Position numbers and translations under genes: made by a program. A DNA stretch of 64,000 nt from Leishmania infantum JPCM5 (taxonomy: Eukaryota; Euglenozoa; Kinetoplastea; Trypanosomatida; Trypanosomatidae). Below, piece by piece: positions 1 through 9,763 of the stretch. The stretch lies in the NCBI RefSeq assembly GCF_000002875.2, contig NC_009409.2, positions 678,627 to 742,626 on the forward strand, read 5' to 3'. The notes beneath the pieces were generated by a model. It saw nothing but the letters and a program-made list of their open reading frames with translations, had not been told where the DNA came from and did no database searches. Position 1 is the stretch's first letter. Each line of letters starts with the position of its first letter.

Positions 1-449
1 CCGTGCCGCTCGCTGAGCGCCTCTTGTATGTTCTCGTCGATGGCAGAGAAGAGGGACTTGATGGAGATAGCTCCCTTGGGCGGTATGTGCTTTACCACCT
101 CTGTCATCACAATGGAGTCGTCACGGAGGGCGGCGCGGGTTTCAGCGCTCAGCTCGCCGTCGCCCGTGCTGTTCATCACCGCGGCTGGGACAGGGCCGGG
201 CGACGCTCGCGGGCTGCCGAAGCTGCCGGTGCCGCGAGAACCCGCGAGCGGCTCAGAGCTAGTGCCGCTTCCTCTACCACCACCAGAGGAGCGGCTGTAG
301 GGCCGCGAGGACTGCCAGCGCATCGCACAAGCTGAGTAGCCTATCGTTGCTGATGCCGGCGCGCCTGCAGCGACCGCCATAGCGGCGGCGGCTGGTCCAC
401 CGCTGCTAAACCCGCCGCGTGACAGGATCGAAATGAATCGCATGCTCAT
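1..449 (-). CDS. N-terminal part of a probable mitochondrial protein (truncated by the left window edge)
   Basis: The frame is open from an ATG at 449 to base 1, giving 149 codons with no stop, so this is the 5' part of a gene that continues to the left. The first 55 or so residues (beginning MSMRFISILSRGGFSSGG) have several arginines, almost no acidic residues and many Ala/Ser, which looks like a mitochondrial presequence. A Gly/Ser/Pro-rich linker follows, then a conserved-looking segment containing KHIPPKGAISIKSLFSAI near the visible end. The start is supported by the RNA signals: a pyrimidine tract (minus strand, about 633-658) is followed by its first AG at 601-602, and the first ATG after that is the one at 449. 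The visible part does not identify the function. Confidence 0.7.
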   Translation of the reverse strand, partial: MSMRFISILSRGGFSSGGPAAAAMAVAAGAPASATIGYSACAMRWQSSRPYSRSSGGGRGSGTSSEPLAGSRGTGSFGSPRASPGPVPAAVMNSTGDGELSAETRAALRDDSIVMTEVVKHIPPKGAISIKSLFSAIDENIQEALSERH

Positions 450-600
450 GCTCTCTTTGCAGTTGAGTCTGCAGCTAGTCGTTGCCTATCTATCGGCGTG
501 CGGGCGTGTGTGTGGGCGTGCCTGTCTACTCTTCTTGTATGTGAGTGTGTCTATTCGACTCTCTGTATTGTTGACGTACACAGCCAAGCCACGGTGTCCA

Positions 601-658
601 CTAGGATAGTATGTGGTCGAGCAAGAGTCGCGGAGTAGAGTGGGGGGGGCACGGCAGG
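601..658 (-). promoter_or_regulatory. Candidate trans-splice acceptor for the left-edge gene
   Basis: Read on the minus strand, a C/T-rich tract opposite 633-658 is followed by the first AG at 602-601. It predicts a 5' UTR of about 150 nt with no upstream ATG before 449. Seen in sequence; its use is inferred. Confidence 0.45.
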
Positions 659-1129
659 GCGCGTACTAGAACACTGTTGAACATCAACCAAAGGGCAGCG
701 ACGACAACGACCCTCACGTGACTTGAGAGGCGGGACGAAGCGGTGACACACACACACACACTTACACGCAGACAGGGGCACACAACAACCTCAGCCACCA
801 AACTGCCGCAAGAGAGGCGAAGGAAAGCCAAACAAACAAGCAAGAGGGGGCCAAACAAACTCAAGTCACCTCAAGCACACTGAGTTGGAGGGGTGGAGGG
901 TGGAGGGGTTTCAGAGACAATGACGCACGGCACATGCATCCGGTGTTGGGGAGAGAAAGAAGCCGGCAAAGCAGAGGGAGACGCATGGTTGGTGCAGGAT
1001 GTGTGCATGAGCGTGTGGCCGGCAGGAAGGGGGGAGGAGGAGCAGACGGGCGCAGACGGTGGACGCGGATGTAAGGAGAATTGATGGGGGAGGCGGCGGG
1101 GAGAGGAGCCCAAGCGCCTCTTGAGCATG

Positions 1130-1131
<2 letters not shown>

Positions 1132-1160
<29 letters not shown>

Positions 1161-1161
1161 T
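1132..1161. repeat. (CA)15 microsatellite
   Basis: Uninterrupted CA dinucleotides on the plus strand, so (UG)n in the pre-mRNA. Confidence 0.95.
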
Positions 1162-2346
1162 TCCCCTCTCTCCTTCGCCTCACACGCCTTTCTCCAGAGT
1201 ACGCCATACGCATCTTCTTTACTGTCACCGACGCACATGCACACACGTGCGTTTTGTTTCTCTCTATGGAGCGCATCACATATTTTTTTGTTTGAGTTCT
1301 GAGGCACACACACACACACACACGCACAAACATGCAGACAGAGAGGCTGAGGTGTGTGGGGGGGGTGAGGGGAGGGGAGGACAACCCTCCCCCACACCCC
1401 CGACAAGAAAACAGAAACGAAGCACAGGATGGAAAACAACGAAAACGAGAACGGTAGGATACATGAGTGACGGGACAGAAGAGAGGGAGAGGGGTGGGGA
1501 AAGAGGCGTGCCCATGTGTGCATGCAGGACCTGCTATTCAGTCCCGCACACACACACATATATATATGTGCGTCTGTGTGAGCATGTGTCCTCCGTCCGT
1601 AAGAGTGCGCCCGTGGGAGCCGCACACGCACACGCGTGTTCACAATCCGGCACAAGAACAAAAAGGGGACGAGAAATAGTGATGAACCTGAATGATGCGA
1701 ACGATGTCAAGAGGGTGTGTGTGGGTGAGGGGAGGGGAGCGGGTTGAAGCCAGATACATATAAGGCGGGGCGAGGGTGGGCGGGTAGGGGTTAAAGGGGA
1801 CATGTTTACGTTGTGCGCATGCGCGCAGTGTAACACAATGAATGACGTCACATGCACGCCCCTTGCTCCCTTCCGATTCCCCCTCACGCTTTCACTCGCA
1901 TCTCCCCACCCCCACCCCGCCCACACGTAGGCCCGTATATATTTCCGACAGCGCCGGAGGGCAGGACAAGCAGCAACACACGGCACATAAAAAAAAGATC
2001 CAACTCTGTAACACACACACACACACACACAGACGACTGTGAGAGGCGATGTAAGAGAATAAAGACGAGGGCGGTGATGGGAGAGGAGGAGGGCTAGGAA
2101 AGGGACGGAGCGCCTCCTGCCTTCGTGCAAGCAACAGTCGGCGCCTGTGAGCCGATGTGTGTGTGTGTCTGTGTGAGTGGGTGTAAGGCGCTGCCCCCAT
2201 GAGGCGCACAAAACGAAAAGGCATGCAAGAGAGAAGAACGAGCGGTGAGCAGGTCAGCCCAACGGCGCAGGGCACACAGACGGAGAGATGGGGAAAAGAA
2301 TACACAACCATAAAGTGGAGAGGGCCTGTGGCGTGATGTGCGTGTG

Positions 2347-2367
2347 TGGGGGTGGGGGTGGGGGCGG
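2347..2367 (+). repeat. G-run cluster with G-quadruplex pattern
   Basis: Four G-runs (5, 5, 5 and 3 Gs) separated by single bases on the plus (template) strand. This meets the usual quadruplex sequence pattern; folding is not shown. Confidence 0.7.
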
Positions 2368-2484
2368 GCAGAGTCACCACAAAACACAGAAAGCAGCCTC
2401 AAGAGAGAACACAAAAAGAGAGAGGATAACTATGCGATGCACAAGGACGGCTGTAATTAGCTGTCTGTAGCGGAACTGAGAGGA

Positions 2485-2505
2485 GAGGGGAGGGGAGGGG
2501 AGGGC
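2485..2505 (+). repeat. GGGGA tandem run, quadruplex-type pattern / polypyrimidine tract in RNA sense
   Basis: Three GGGGA units and a final GGG on the plus strand. In RNA sense this is a CCCCT pyrimidine tract about 80 nt past the stop codon of the DUF1935 gene, so it could equally be a processing signal. Confidence 0.6.
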
Positions 2506-2584
2506 GAAGGGCAGCCATCAGTGCGGACTAATATGCCACCGAGTAGGTGAGTGGGGGCGTGGGAGGTGGTGGATCGGGGAGCTA

Positions 2585-3013
2585 CTACTTCCGCCTCGAC
2601 TGCTTGTGCTCGTACTTTTCCTTGGTCTTCTCCCACTGAAAGCGCTCGGTGAGGGGTATAGCCTCGATGGTGCTGGTGTAGCTGCCCGCCACACCTACAA
2701 TGAAGTCTTGCGTCTCCTTCGGGTAGACGATGATCTCGACTAGCTTGTTGCCATTTTCCAGCTCCGACAAGGTGGCGTTGTGCAGCGCCTCGATGTCGCT
2801 GTCGCGGCTAAAGTAGTAGCGGATGTGGAACTCGTACTCGAGGGTGTCGTTGTAGAAGGCCCAGCGCTCACCGTCGTCGTACAGAAGACGAAAGAGAAGA
2901 CCGTTCTGCTTCTTAGGGAACATCTTCAGTGCCTTCAGCGGCTCCTCCGGTGGGCCGCCGTACTTCCACACGATATCGTCCTGCGCTGAGTACGTAGAGT
3001 AGCCGCAGCCCAT
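2585..3013 (-). CDS. Small myristoylated DUF1935 (calpain-like domain) protein, SMP/SKCRP family
   Basis: 142 residues starting MGCGYS. Gly2 with Ser6 fits the N-myristoylation consensus, and Cys3 is the usual palmitoylation position of Leishmania small myristoylated proteins (SMPs), which sit at the flagellar or pellicular membrane. The rest is one DUF1935 domain, the kinetoplastid calpain-related domain, seen in blocks such as NGLLFRLLYDDGERWAFYND and the later FIVGVAG segment. No cysteine-protease domain is present, so it is a small kinetoplastid calpain-related protein and not a protease. The frame is open upstream to 3151, but the ATG at 3013 is chosen because it exposes the acylation motif and starts the conserved part. 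The C-terminus is Lys/Arg-rich. A membrane-scaffold or flagellar role is inferred from the family. Confidence 0.88.
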   Translation of the reverse strand: MGCGYSTYSAQDDIVWKYGGPPEEPLKALKMFPKKQNGLLFRLLYDDGERWAFYNDTLEYEFHIRYYFSRDSDIEALHNATLSELENGNKLVEIIVYPKETQDFIVGVAGSYTSTIEAIPLTERFQWEKTKEKYEHKQSRRK

Positions 3014-3705
3014 TGTTGCTTCTCTGCGCCACACGCGTGTGCTATTGCTATTTGTGCGACGTAAAGATAGGTGGCGCTCGTGATGGGACACTCGTCTGTT
3101 TTGCTTGGCGTTGCTGTTCCGAGTGCGTGGCGAAGTGCAGTTCTGGCTCACAGCTGGACACGTGTGGTGGCGGTGCTAGGCACTCCTGTGCCCCACAGCC
3201 CCGTACAGAGAGGGAGAGGGGAGGCAAAGGAATCCCGCGAAGAAAGAAAATGAAGACCGCGACGTCGCGGTGTGCGCGTGTGTACGTGCGGAGGGCGTCA
3301 GGGAGAGGTTTATGGGGTGGAGGTGCTGGTAAGAGAAAGAGAAGGAGGGAATGGGTAAGGCCGTAGCGATGGAAGTGGCGCTTGGCACTCACATGCGCAG
3401 TCGCCCCCGCACAATGTACAAGGGGGCGCTTGCTTGGGCCCACCTGCTGCTCACGGAGCCAAGAGAGTGTGTGCGGGGGAGGAGAGAACNAACTCTGCAG
3501 AGAATGGAAGACACACTAAAACGATGGCAAGGATTACCAGCGCCATCACCACTGTGACAATGGCGGTGGTGGAGAACTCTGGTCCTATCACAAAGACGAG
3601 CGGCGTTGCCGTCAACGGGAGAAGACGAGGGAGCAGGACCCGACAGAGAGAGTGTCTATCGCTACGGTGCTGCTTCGTTCCCCGCATTCGTGCTGTCTGC
3701 TTCGA
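3014..3705. other. Intergenic spacer with one undetermined base
   Basis: Base 3490 is N, a single unresolved position in the assembly. A 78-codon minus-strand frame at 3451-3687 crosses it; see findings. Nothing else gene-like was seen. Confidence 0.7.
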
Positions 3706-5211
3706 TCACGGCTCCGGCACAGCGTGCATCACCTCCACAATGCCGTCCCCTGCCCGCCGCACCAGCGTGAAACGCCCTTTGCCAAACCGCTCCAGCGCGT
3801 GCCCGACGGCTTCCACTGTGCGCGTCAGCAGCTCCACATCTGCCTCAGCGTTCGATCGGGACAGCGCACGAAACGCATCTGCGGGCATGCCCACCAGCTG
3901 ATGCAGCCAGGCATGGCCAAGGTCGACGGTGAGGTGATCGTCCTCGCTCACCGTCTCCAGCTCCTCGCCTTGCACGGAGGGGCTGTTGCTTAGCTGCTGC
4001 TGTGTCTCGCGCTCCACAGCGTTTGGCGAGGACAGTTGCACGAGAAGCGAGTACGTGAAGGCGTCTCTTGCAGGGTTCGGCTCTGCCCCGACGTGGTGGC
4101 CGTTGTGGGCGGCACCAGGGGATGGTTCATTGATGACCATGTCCGACACCACTTCCGTGATGAAGGCCACCGTGCAGAAGGGCACATGGGGCGGATGCTG
4201 GGCGGCGTGGGCGGGCCAGCATCGAAGGGGCTGCAGAGGGAGAGCTGCGAGCGACTGCGACTGTTGCGGTGGCAGTGCTGGTGAGCTGACTGGGGAAGCT
4301 ACGACCAGTTGTTGCGACGGCTGCGGGTGTTGCTGCGCAGGGGCGGCGGAGGTCGACATCATCGGTGCGTCGGTAAGACTCATCGGCTGGTACTGCTGTT
4401 GCCGCTGCTGCTGCTTCGAGGGACGTCCAGTGCTCGCCGCTAGTTGCTGCCGCGCCTGCGCTTCCCAGTATACCTCTAGCGCCCTCACACGGCCACCCAT
4501 TACTTCTGTGTTCCCCGCGTGCAGCCGGAGAACGCCATGCTGCACACATGGCACAGAGATGACCGTGGTATCCGACACCGATGCAGTCAAGCGCACGTGC
4601 AGTTTGGCACCAAGCGTGATGCCTTCTTTGGCCAGTACACCATAGCGCTGCCGCGTGCGCGCAGAGGCATCCTCGACGGCGAGCACACGCTGGAAGCCGT
4701 CCGACAACTCCAGCCGCAGGCACCGCCACTGACCGCCGCTTGGCCGCAGCGGTATGTGGTTCTGCGCCTCTTCATCTTGCTGCTCCTCCATCTCCTGTAG
4801 GGTGGCGTCGGCGAGGGGGGCCGCGGTGTCTGTGCCCGCGTCATTTAGCGCTGCGTTGGGCGTTGCACCAGAGCTGCTGCGGATGGAGGAGAGGGAGTGC
4901 ACGAGAACGCGGCTGCGCTGCTCGCGCGAGAGACTCACATCCTTGACTGACATGACCTGGAGAACGAGAGTCACCGTGTGCGCCGCTGGCGATAAGGGGG
5001 TGCCATCGGGATGCACAAGATCCCTGCTGCTGCCTTGGCTCCGCAGGGATGGCGCTACACCAGGCAGGTTGAGCAGCCCGGTGGGCGTGAGAAACGGCGC
5101 CAGGGAGGGGCGGATGAGCGGCGGACCGGATCGCCGCGCCACCTCCTCCAGGTCTTCATCGAGGTGGCTCCGTATGTAGTCCACCGTCGCCTCGTCAGTT
5201 CCAGCAGTCAT
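3706..5211 (-). CDS. RMI1: RMI1-like protein (RecQ-mediated genome instability protein 1)
   Basis: 501 residues. After an N-terminal helical stretch (YIRSHLDEDLEEVARRSG), residues of about 79-261 form an RMI1 N-terminal OB-fold: TVTLVLQVMSVKDVSL, then WRCLRLELSDGFQRVLAVED, GAKLHVRLTASV, and VLRLHAGNTEVMGGRV leading to a helix. The same order is found in eukaryotic RMI1 proteins, which stabilise the BLM/Sgs1-Top3 dissolvasome and limit crossing over in the nucleus. The first OB-fold is interrupted by an Asp/Glu/Ala-rich insert of roughly 60 residues. A Gln/Pro-rich linker leads to a C-terminal region (FCTVAFITEVVSD onward) that could be a second OB-fold. The frame extends to a TTG at 5298, but 5211 is the first ATG after a strong acceptor at 5334-5335. 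Assignment is by recognisable motif order, not by alignment. Confidence 0.78.
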   Translation of the reverse strand: MTAGTDEATVDYIRSHLDEDLEEVARRSGPPLIRPSLAPFLTPTGLLNLPGVAPSLRSQGSSRDLVHPDGTPLSPAAHTVTLVLQVMSVKDVSLSREQRSRVLVHSLSSIRSSSGATPNAALNDAGTDTAAPLADATLQEMEEQQDEEAQNHIPLRPSGGQWRCLRLELSDGFQRVLAVEDASARTRQRYGVLAKEGITLGAKLHVRLTASVSDTTVISVPCVQHGVLRLHAGNTEVMGGRVRALEVYWEAQARQQLAASTGRPSKQQQRQQQYQPMSLTDAPMMSTSAAPAQQHPQPSQQLVVASPVSSPALPPQQSQSLAALPLQPLRCWPAHAAQHPPHVPFCTVAFITEVVSDMVINEPSPGAAHNGHHVGAEPNPARDAFTYSLLVQLSSPNAVERETQQQLSNSPSVQGEELETVSEDDHLTVDLGHAWLHQLVGMPADAFRALSRSNAEADVELLTRTVEAVGHALERFGKGRFTLVRRAGDGIVEVMHAVPEP

Positions 5212-5333
5212 GCAACGGCCCGCGTTGCGCGTAGCGCGAGATCGACGGAGGGCGCGCAGAGAAAGACTGTGCTGCCGCGGAGGGGCTGACCGCGTCAACG
5301 CGCGTTAGTGCGCGCGAGTCAATACCCCACGCC

Positions 5334-5395
5334 CTCGACAGCACGTTATGGGCAATAAGGAGCGAGAGTGGCGAGTGGGAGATCGGCGAAGAGAA
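5334..5395 (-). promoter_or_regulatory. Candidate trans-splice acceptor of the RMI1-like gene
   Basis: Minus-strand pyrimidine-rich tract (about 5355-5395) followed by its first AG at 5335-5334. No ATG lies between this AG and the chosen start at 5211. Confidence 0.5.
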
Positions 5396-6312
5396 TGTGA
5401 TGCACACATATACACGCTCACGCTCAGCAGCAGCCCTTTATCCGCATGAGAGCTGAGTTGCAATGCGCGTAAGCGTGTGATGTCCCCGGCTTCGTCTCTA
5501 TCTACTCGTGCTACTTTCTGGCTGTACGTTTATGACTGCATCTGAAGGGGTGCGCGTGCGTGATCAAGTGCGAGCGGTTGACTTTCCCGGGGTCTGCGTG
5601 CGCGAAACATGTAAGCACCCCGCACGAGAAGAGAGGGGGAGAGGGACAGGAAGGCGCATCGGCATGTAGAGGAAACTCGCACGTATATGTTTTTATGTGT
5701 GCATTGCGTGTTCGGGTACACATCATCAGCTGACAATCAGCGGCGGGGTTTGCGCGTGTGCGCAGGCGAAGGAGGTGTTGTGGAACAGGAAGGGATGGGA
5801 GGGGAAGCTGAGATAGGGAGAGAGAAAGACGTGGCGAGTGTGTGTGGGCGAGGAAGCAAGGCTTCTGCATCGCACAGGCACACAGTGCAGCACCTGCAGG
5901 GTGATCTCCCCCTTCACCACACACATCCCACATCTTTCTCTCTTTTCTCGCGCTCACTTACACCTTCGCACCACCTCATCCTTCTTTCCCAATCACATCC
6001 ACGTAGAGGAGGACACCGTTTGTCAATACCGTACCATGAAACGGCGGCGGCGGCGGGGGAGGGGCAGACGTGTTACTTGCTGTGCCAAGTCGGGCGTATG
6101 CGCGGGTGTGCGTGCGACGACTTCCCTTTCTCTCTCCTGCGCTGTTCTGTCGTTTGTTCGGTTCACCTCGTTTCTATACGCTCATACATATTTCGCTTCA
6201 GAGTTGCCGATGCATGACGTGGCAAGAGTCGCGAGCACGTCTCGCTGATGGACGCTTGTGTGTTCGGTAGCTTGGTTGTTTGTCGTCACTACGGCAGCCA
6301 CTAAAGCAAAAC

Positions 6313-6332
6313 ATATATATATATATATATAT
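6313..6332. repeat. (AT)10 microsatellite
   Basis: Uninterrupted AT dinucleotides. Confidence 0.95.
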
Positions 6333-8037
6333 TGATATAAAAGTAGAATGACAGGAGGGAGAGAAGGGGAAGGGACAGGCAGAGGAGAGGAGGGGAGGTG
6401 GATAAAGGCGAAGTAGTTTGGCGCGTATGTGCGTGCGTGAGAGTGGGCGGAATGTGGAGGGGAGGGTAGAATGAGAAACCGAAACCGCGACACACGAAAG
6501 GAAGACTAACATGACTGGAAAAACAAAAATAAAAGAGAGGGAGGGGTGAGCGCTAGGGCGTGTCGGCACCGTCCCTCCCCCCTTTGCCAGGTGCACACGG
6601 AATAGCGAACACGACAAACAGACAACAACGAAGAGGCCAACATCCCTCCAAAAAAAAAACGAGCGCGCACGAACACACACACACACCTACACACCTGCGG
6701 TCTTTGTTATCTTTTTGTGTCTGGCAACAAAGATGGATGTGAGGTGCCGAGGGAGATGGCGGAGGGAGAGGGAAGGGGAGGGCGGTAACGCACACACCGA
6801 TGAGGCCCAATGAGAAACAAGGCGGCCCTCTCCCCAGGGGCTATGGCCGTGCCCACGCACACGCGAAAAAGTCAATCGCAAGAAGAGAGAAGCCGCACTG
6901 GAATCAGTAACATGTCGAAACAGCTCTCTGGAAATATTTGCTGTGTGCGTGTGTGTGTGTGCTAGTGTCTGGGAGGGAAGACAGGGAGAAGGACTGCTGG
7001 GCGCAGCAACAAAACGTGCTCGTGTGCTGCATGACAGCGTCGCGCGATTAACATTCGTCTCCCTGGGCTTCCGCCGCCTCTTCGTATTTTGTCCTCTCTG
7101 ATTCTTCACCGCCTTTCTGTTGCGGTGAAACCACACACTTAGCCAGCACGCCGGCGCACACGGGCACCCCCCTCCCCCCTCCCCACACATGCAAAGTTCG
7201 GCGAATACGGTAGCAAGAGCGACATCAACGAGGATGCCAGGTGGCTGCGAAGGGAGGGGGAAAGGGAGGAGGGACCCGACAGGAGAGTGAGATGACCGTC
7301 TCATCGCTCTCTCTCTGTGTGTGCGTGCGCCGGAGAGGAGACAAGGCAAAACCAACTAGAAAGAAGCGCGGTAGACTCGTGCTCCATAACACACGACACA
7401 CACGCGCCGGGTCGATAGATACAAACCACAACACGAATGACGGAGACGAGGGGTTCTGCAGAGAAGAGTGGGGCCAAAGAGGAAGAGAGGGTCGTGGCGT
7501 GGCCGGGGGGGGGAGGCTCTCGACGGCGCATCACGGGGACACTGAAAAGAGGACTCGCGAGCGACGGCGGGGCATTCACACAGGGCAAAGGTGGGGCGCG
7601 GGAAAGAGGGACTACATCGAGAAACAGAAGCCTCTCGACATCAGAAAATGTGCACACACATATATATATAGACGGTCGCAACCCCCCATCCTCCCCCCTC
7701 ACTCCCTCTTCCTCTTCCCCATCAATCTGCGTTCGTTGCCACCCTTGGGCCACGACAACTGCCCTTCCCGCTCCTCGTTTTCATCCTTCCACCATGTCTT
7801 CTCTATTCATCACTGCCCTTCCTTGACGGCTTCGCTTTTCTTTCGTTACGTTCTCTGCTGCACATCGAGCCTGACCGCACTGGTGCCCGTATCAATCTTC
7901 ACACACAGGGCGACGACGGGGATGGACGGCAGCGATAGCGGCACACCTTCAAGCCCAGAGGCCGCTGCTTGTTCCTCTCGCTGCCCTCCCGCCGTTTCGT
8001 GCTCACGCACCGCTGATGCTGATGCGTGGGCGTGGCC

Positions 8038-8958
8038 CTACATGATGAAGGGCAGAATGGCGGCCTTCTTTTTATTGGCCGGGTCTGCCTTGACGTAGCC
8101 CCGGTGCTTCTTCTTCGCCCAGTCCGCCATCTGCACGAAGCCGGCCAGCGTGAAGAGCCAGGAGGACAACATATTCGTGCCGATGGAGAAGGACACCCAC
8201 GACATAATCTCAAAGAAGTAGTTCGGGCACGATACGAAGGCGAACAGAGGGCCTTGCGGCACGTTGCGGGTGGTGTCACCGTCGGACTTGCGCATCGTGC
8301 TAAGCTGGTAGTGCACCGCAAAGTTCAGCAGCTCGTTGATGGTCATGAACACGGCGCCGAAGTTTGACTGCGCGGCGCTGGTCGGCGTGAATGAAGGACT
8401 GCACAGCACGTAACCGATGAAGGCGGCGAAGGACCAGTAGTAGACGCAGTTCTTGAAGATGTTGCGCATCGGCATCGTTGGGTGCGAGAACTTGTGCACA
8501 AACATGGACTCGAGCTCGCGCTTGAAGAAATGGGCGAGGAAGAGGCCAATGTATAGCTTCTGCGTGTAGCCGTAAGCCGGCATCGGGGCAGAGCCGTAGA
8601 TGAGCGAAGGGCGCATGGCGTACATCAGCATGAAGGCGATGGGGCCGGCATACTCGACGTAGAACACAGTGCGGTAGCCGATCTGCGGGCCGAGGTCTTT
8701 GTAAATGATCACCGAGCCGTCCTTCACCCCTTGCTGCGACAGGGGCACCTTATCTGACAGCGTGATGAGGTTCGGGCGCAGCTTGCCGCCATCCGCACCT
8801 GGCAGCGGAGACTCGGTGCTGGGAACCTTGAACGACTTGCGGTGCACGTCCACACCCGGTTGGTAGGCTTTCTTCAGATCTGCGAGCGTGGCGCTGGCTG
8901 CCAGCTCCACCTCGTGCTTGCGGGCACCGTCCGGGCCAGAAGCAACGATAACCTTCAT
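8038..8958 (-). CDS. TECR: Trans-2-enoyl-CoA reductase of microsomal fatty acid elongation (TECR/Tsc13 family)
   Basis: 306 residues, close to the usual length. It should reduce trans-2-enoyl-CoA to acyl-CoA with NADPH, the last step of each elongation cycle in the ER, and so act with the trypanosomatid elongases. The N-terminal 90 residues are a ubiquitin-like region as in human TECR, followed by several hydrophobic spans. Family blocks include LYIGLFLAHFFKRELESMFV, CPNYFFEIMSWVSFSIGTN and WAKKKHRGYVK, ending in a hydrophobic LPFIM tail. The ATG at 8958 begins the conserved part. A likely acceptor (pyrimidine tract, then AG at 9058-9059) gives a 5' UTR of about 100 nt with no intervening ATG. 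A second 40-nt pyrimidine tract lies directly before the start codon with no AG between. Confidence 0.9.
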   Translation of the reverse strand: MKVIVASGPDGARKHEVELAASATLADLKKAYQPGVDVHRKSFKVPSTESPLPGADGGKLRPNLITLSDKVPLSQQGVKDGSVIIYKDLGPQIGYRTVFYVEYAGPIAFMLMYAMRPSLIYGSAPMPAYGYTQKLYIGLFLAHFFKRELESMFVHKFSHPTMPMRNIFKNCVYYWSFAAFIGYVLCSPSFTPTSAAQSNFGAVFMTINELLNFAVHYQLSTMRKSDGDTTRNVPQGPLFAFVSCPNYFFEIMSWVSFSIGTNMLSSWLFTLAGFVQMADWAKKKHRGYVKADPANKKKAAILPFIM

Positions 8959-9763
8959 GGTGAGAGAGAGGGGGAAGGGGGAGGGGAGGTTTAGAGAGAA
9001 GTATGATACGAAATGTGGTGTGTGTGTTTGCGGGACAGCGCAACGAGGCGGTAAAAGCTAAAGGGAAGAGGTAAAGGCCTAAGAGGTCGAGAAGACTGCG
9101 CAGTGGCGGTGCACGCAGGCGTGTTTTTGTTGATGAGTTAGGCGGGTTGGGTGGGTGTTTGGGAGGGGGAAAGAGGCGACGTGGGGTGGGGTGAGGGTCG
9201 AGGCATAAGGTTCAATGATGTGGTGAAGGCGAGGAGAGAGAAGGACAAACAGATGACGAAGCGCCAGGCAGGACACGAACGGCCATGTGAGGGAAGGGGG
9301 TGTGCGAGAAGGTGGAGGCGCGCCGCGCCCGCCTCCTCATCTGCCTTCTGCCATTAAGACGCCCATGAAGAGCCGTTGCCTCCCATCTGTTCCGGAGGCA
9401 GGCAGCGAGAGGGGGAGAGAGAGAGAGAGACAGACCTCCTCCCATCTACACATGGGTGTGTAAGCGCACCTGTGTGTTCGAGTGCGTGTGTGTGTGTGTG
9501 CAGGTTTGGTCCTCCTTGCACTTCGCTGGTTGGTTGGGTTCTTCTGCTGCGTCATGACGACAAGCGAAGCGGGAACGGATCTCTCACTACACTTGCACGT
9601 GTAGGCGCACCCACACAGACACACCAGCCATCCAGGCAGGCATCATGCAGCCCATCATCCGTCGGTACAGTCGAGGTGAGACCACTTCATTGAGTGCGTG
9701 TGCGTGTACTTGCACGTGCTGAACAGACAGTTGTCGGCCCCCTCTCGTCCCCCTCACACAACA
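8959..9763. other. Intergenic spacer
   Basis: Holds the purine-rich stretch 8961-9000 (pyrimidine tract in RNA), (GA)n at 9413-9430 and (GT)n near 9486-9500. No gene seen. Confidence 0.75.

Larger units (their letters stand above)
450..2584. other. Intergenic spacer (2.1 kb), repeat-rich
   Basis: No convincing gene. It holds (CA)n at 1132-1161, 1305-1323 and 2011-2031, a short TA tract near 1558-1567, and two G-run clusters at 2347-2367 and 2485-2505. The longer open frames here are CA/TG-driven and rich in His/Thr or Cys/Val. Confidence 0.75.
5212..8037. other. Long intergenic spacer (2.8 kb)
   Basis: The largest gene-free stretch. It contains (TA)n at 6313-6332, a TG tract near 6943-6960, CA-rich segments near 6675-6690, an A-run near 6651-6659 and a TA tract at 7659-7670. 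A 285-codon plus-strand frame (7241-8098) is antisense to transcription, enters the enoyl-CoA reductase gene and has no protein-like composition. No gene is supported. Confidence 0.7.

Noticed and set aside
861..1661. 266-codon minus-strand frame
   Set aside because: Translation dominated by CVCVCV from a TG/CA repeat and by Ser/Pro/His; composition of spacer, no structured segment.
7241..8098. 285-codon plus-strand frame
   Set aside because: Opposite to the transcription direction of every supported gene, overlaps the end of the enoyl-CoA reductase gene and has spacer-like composition.
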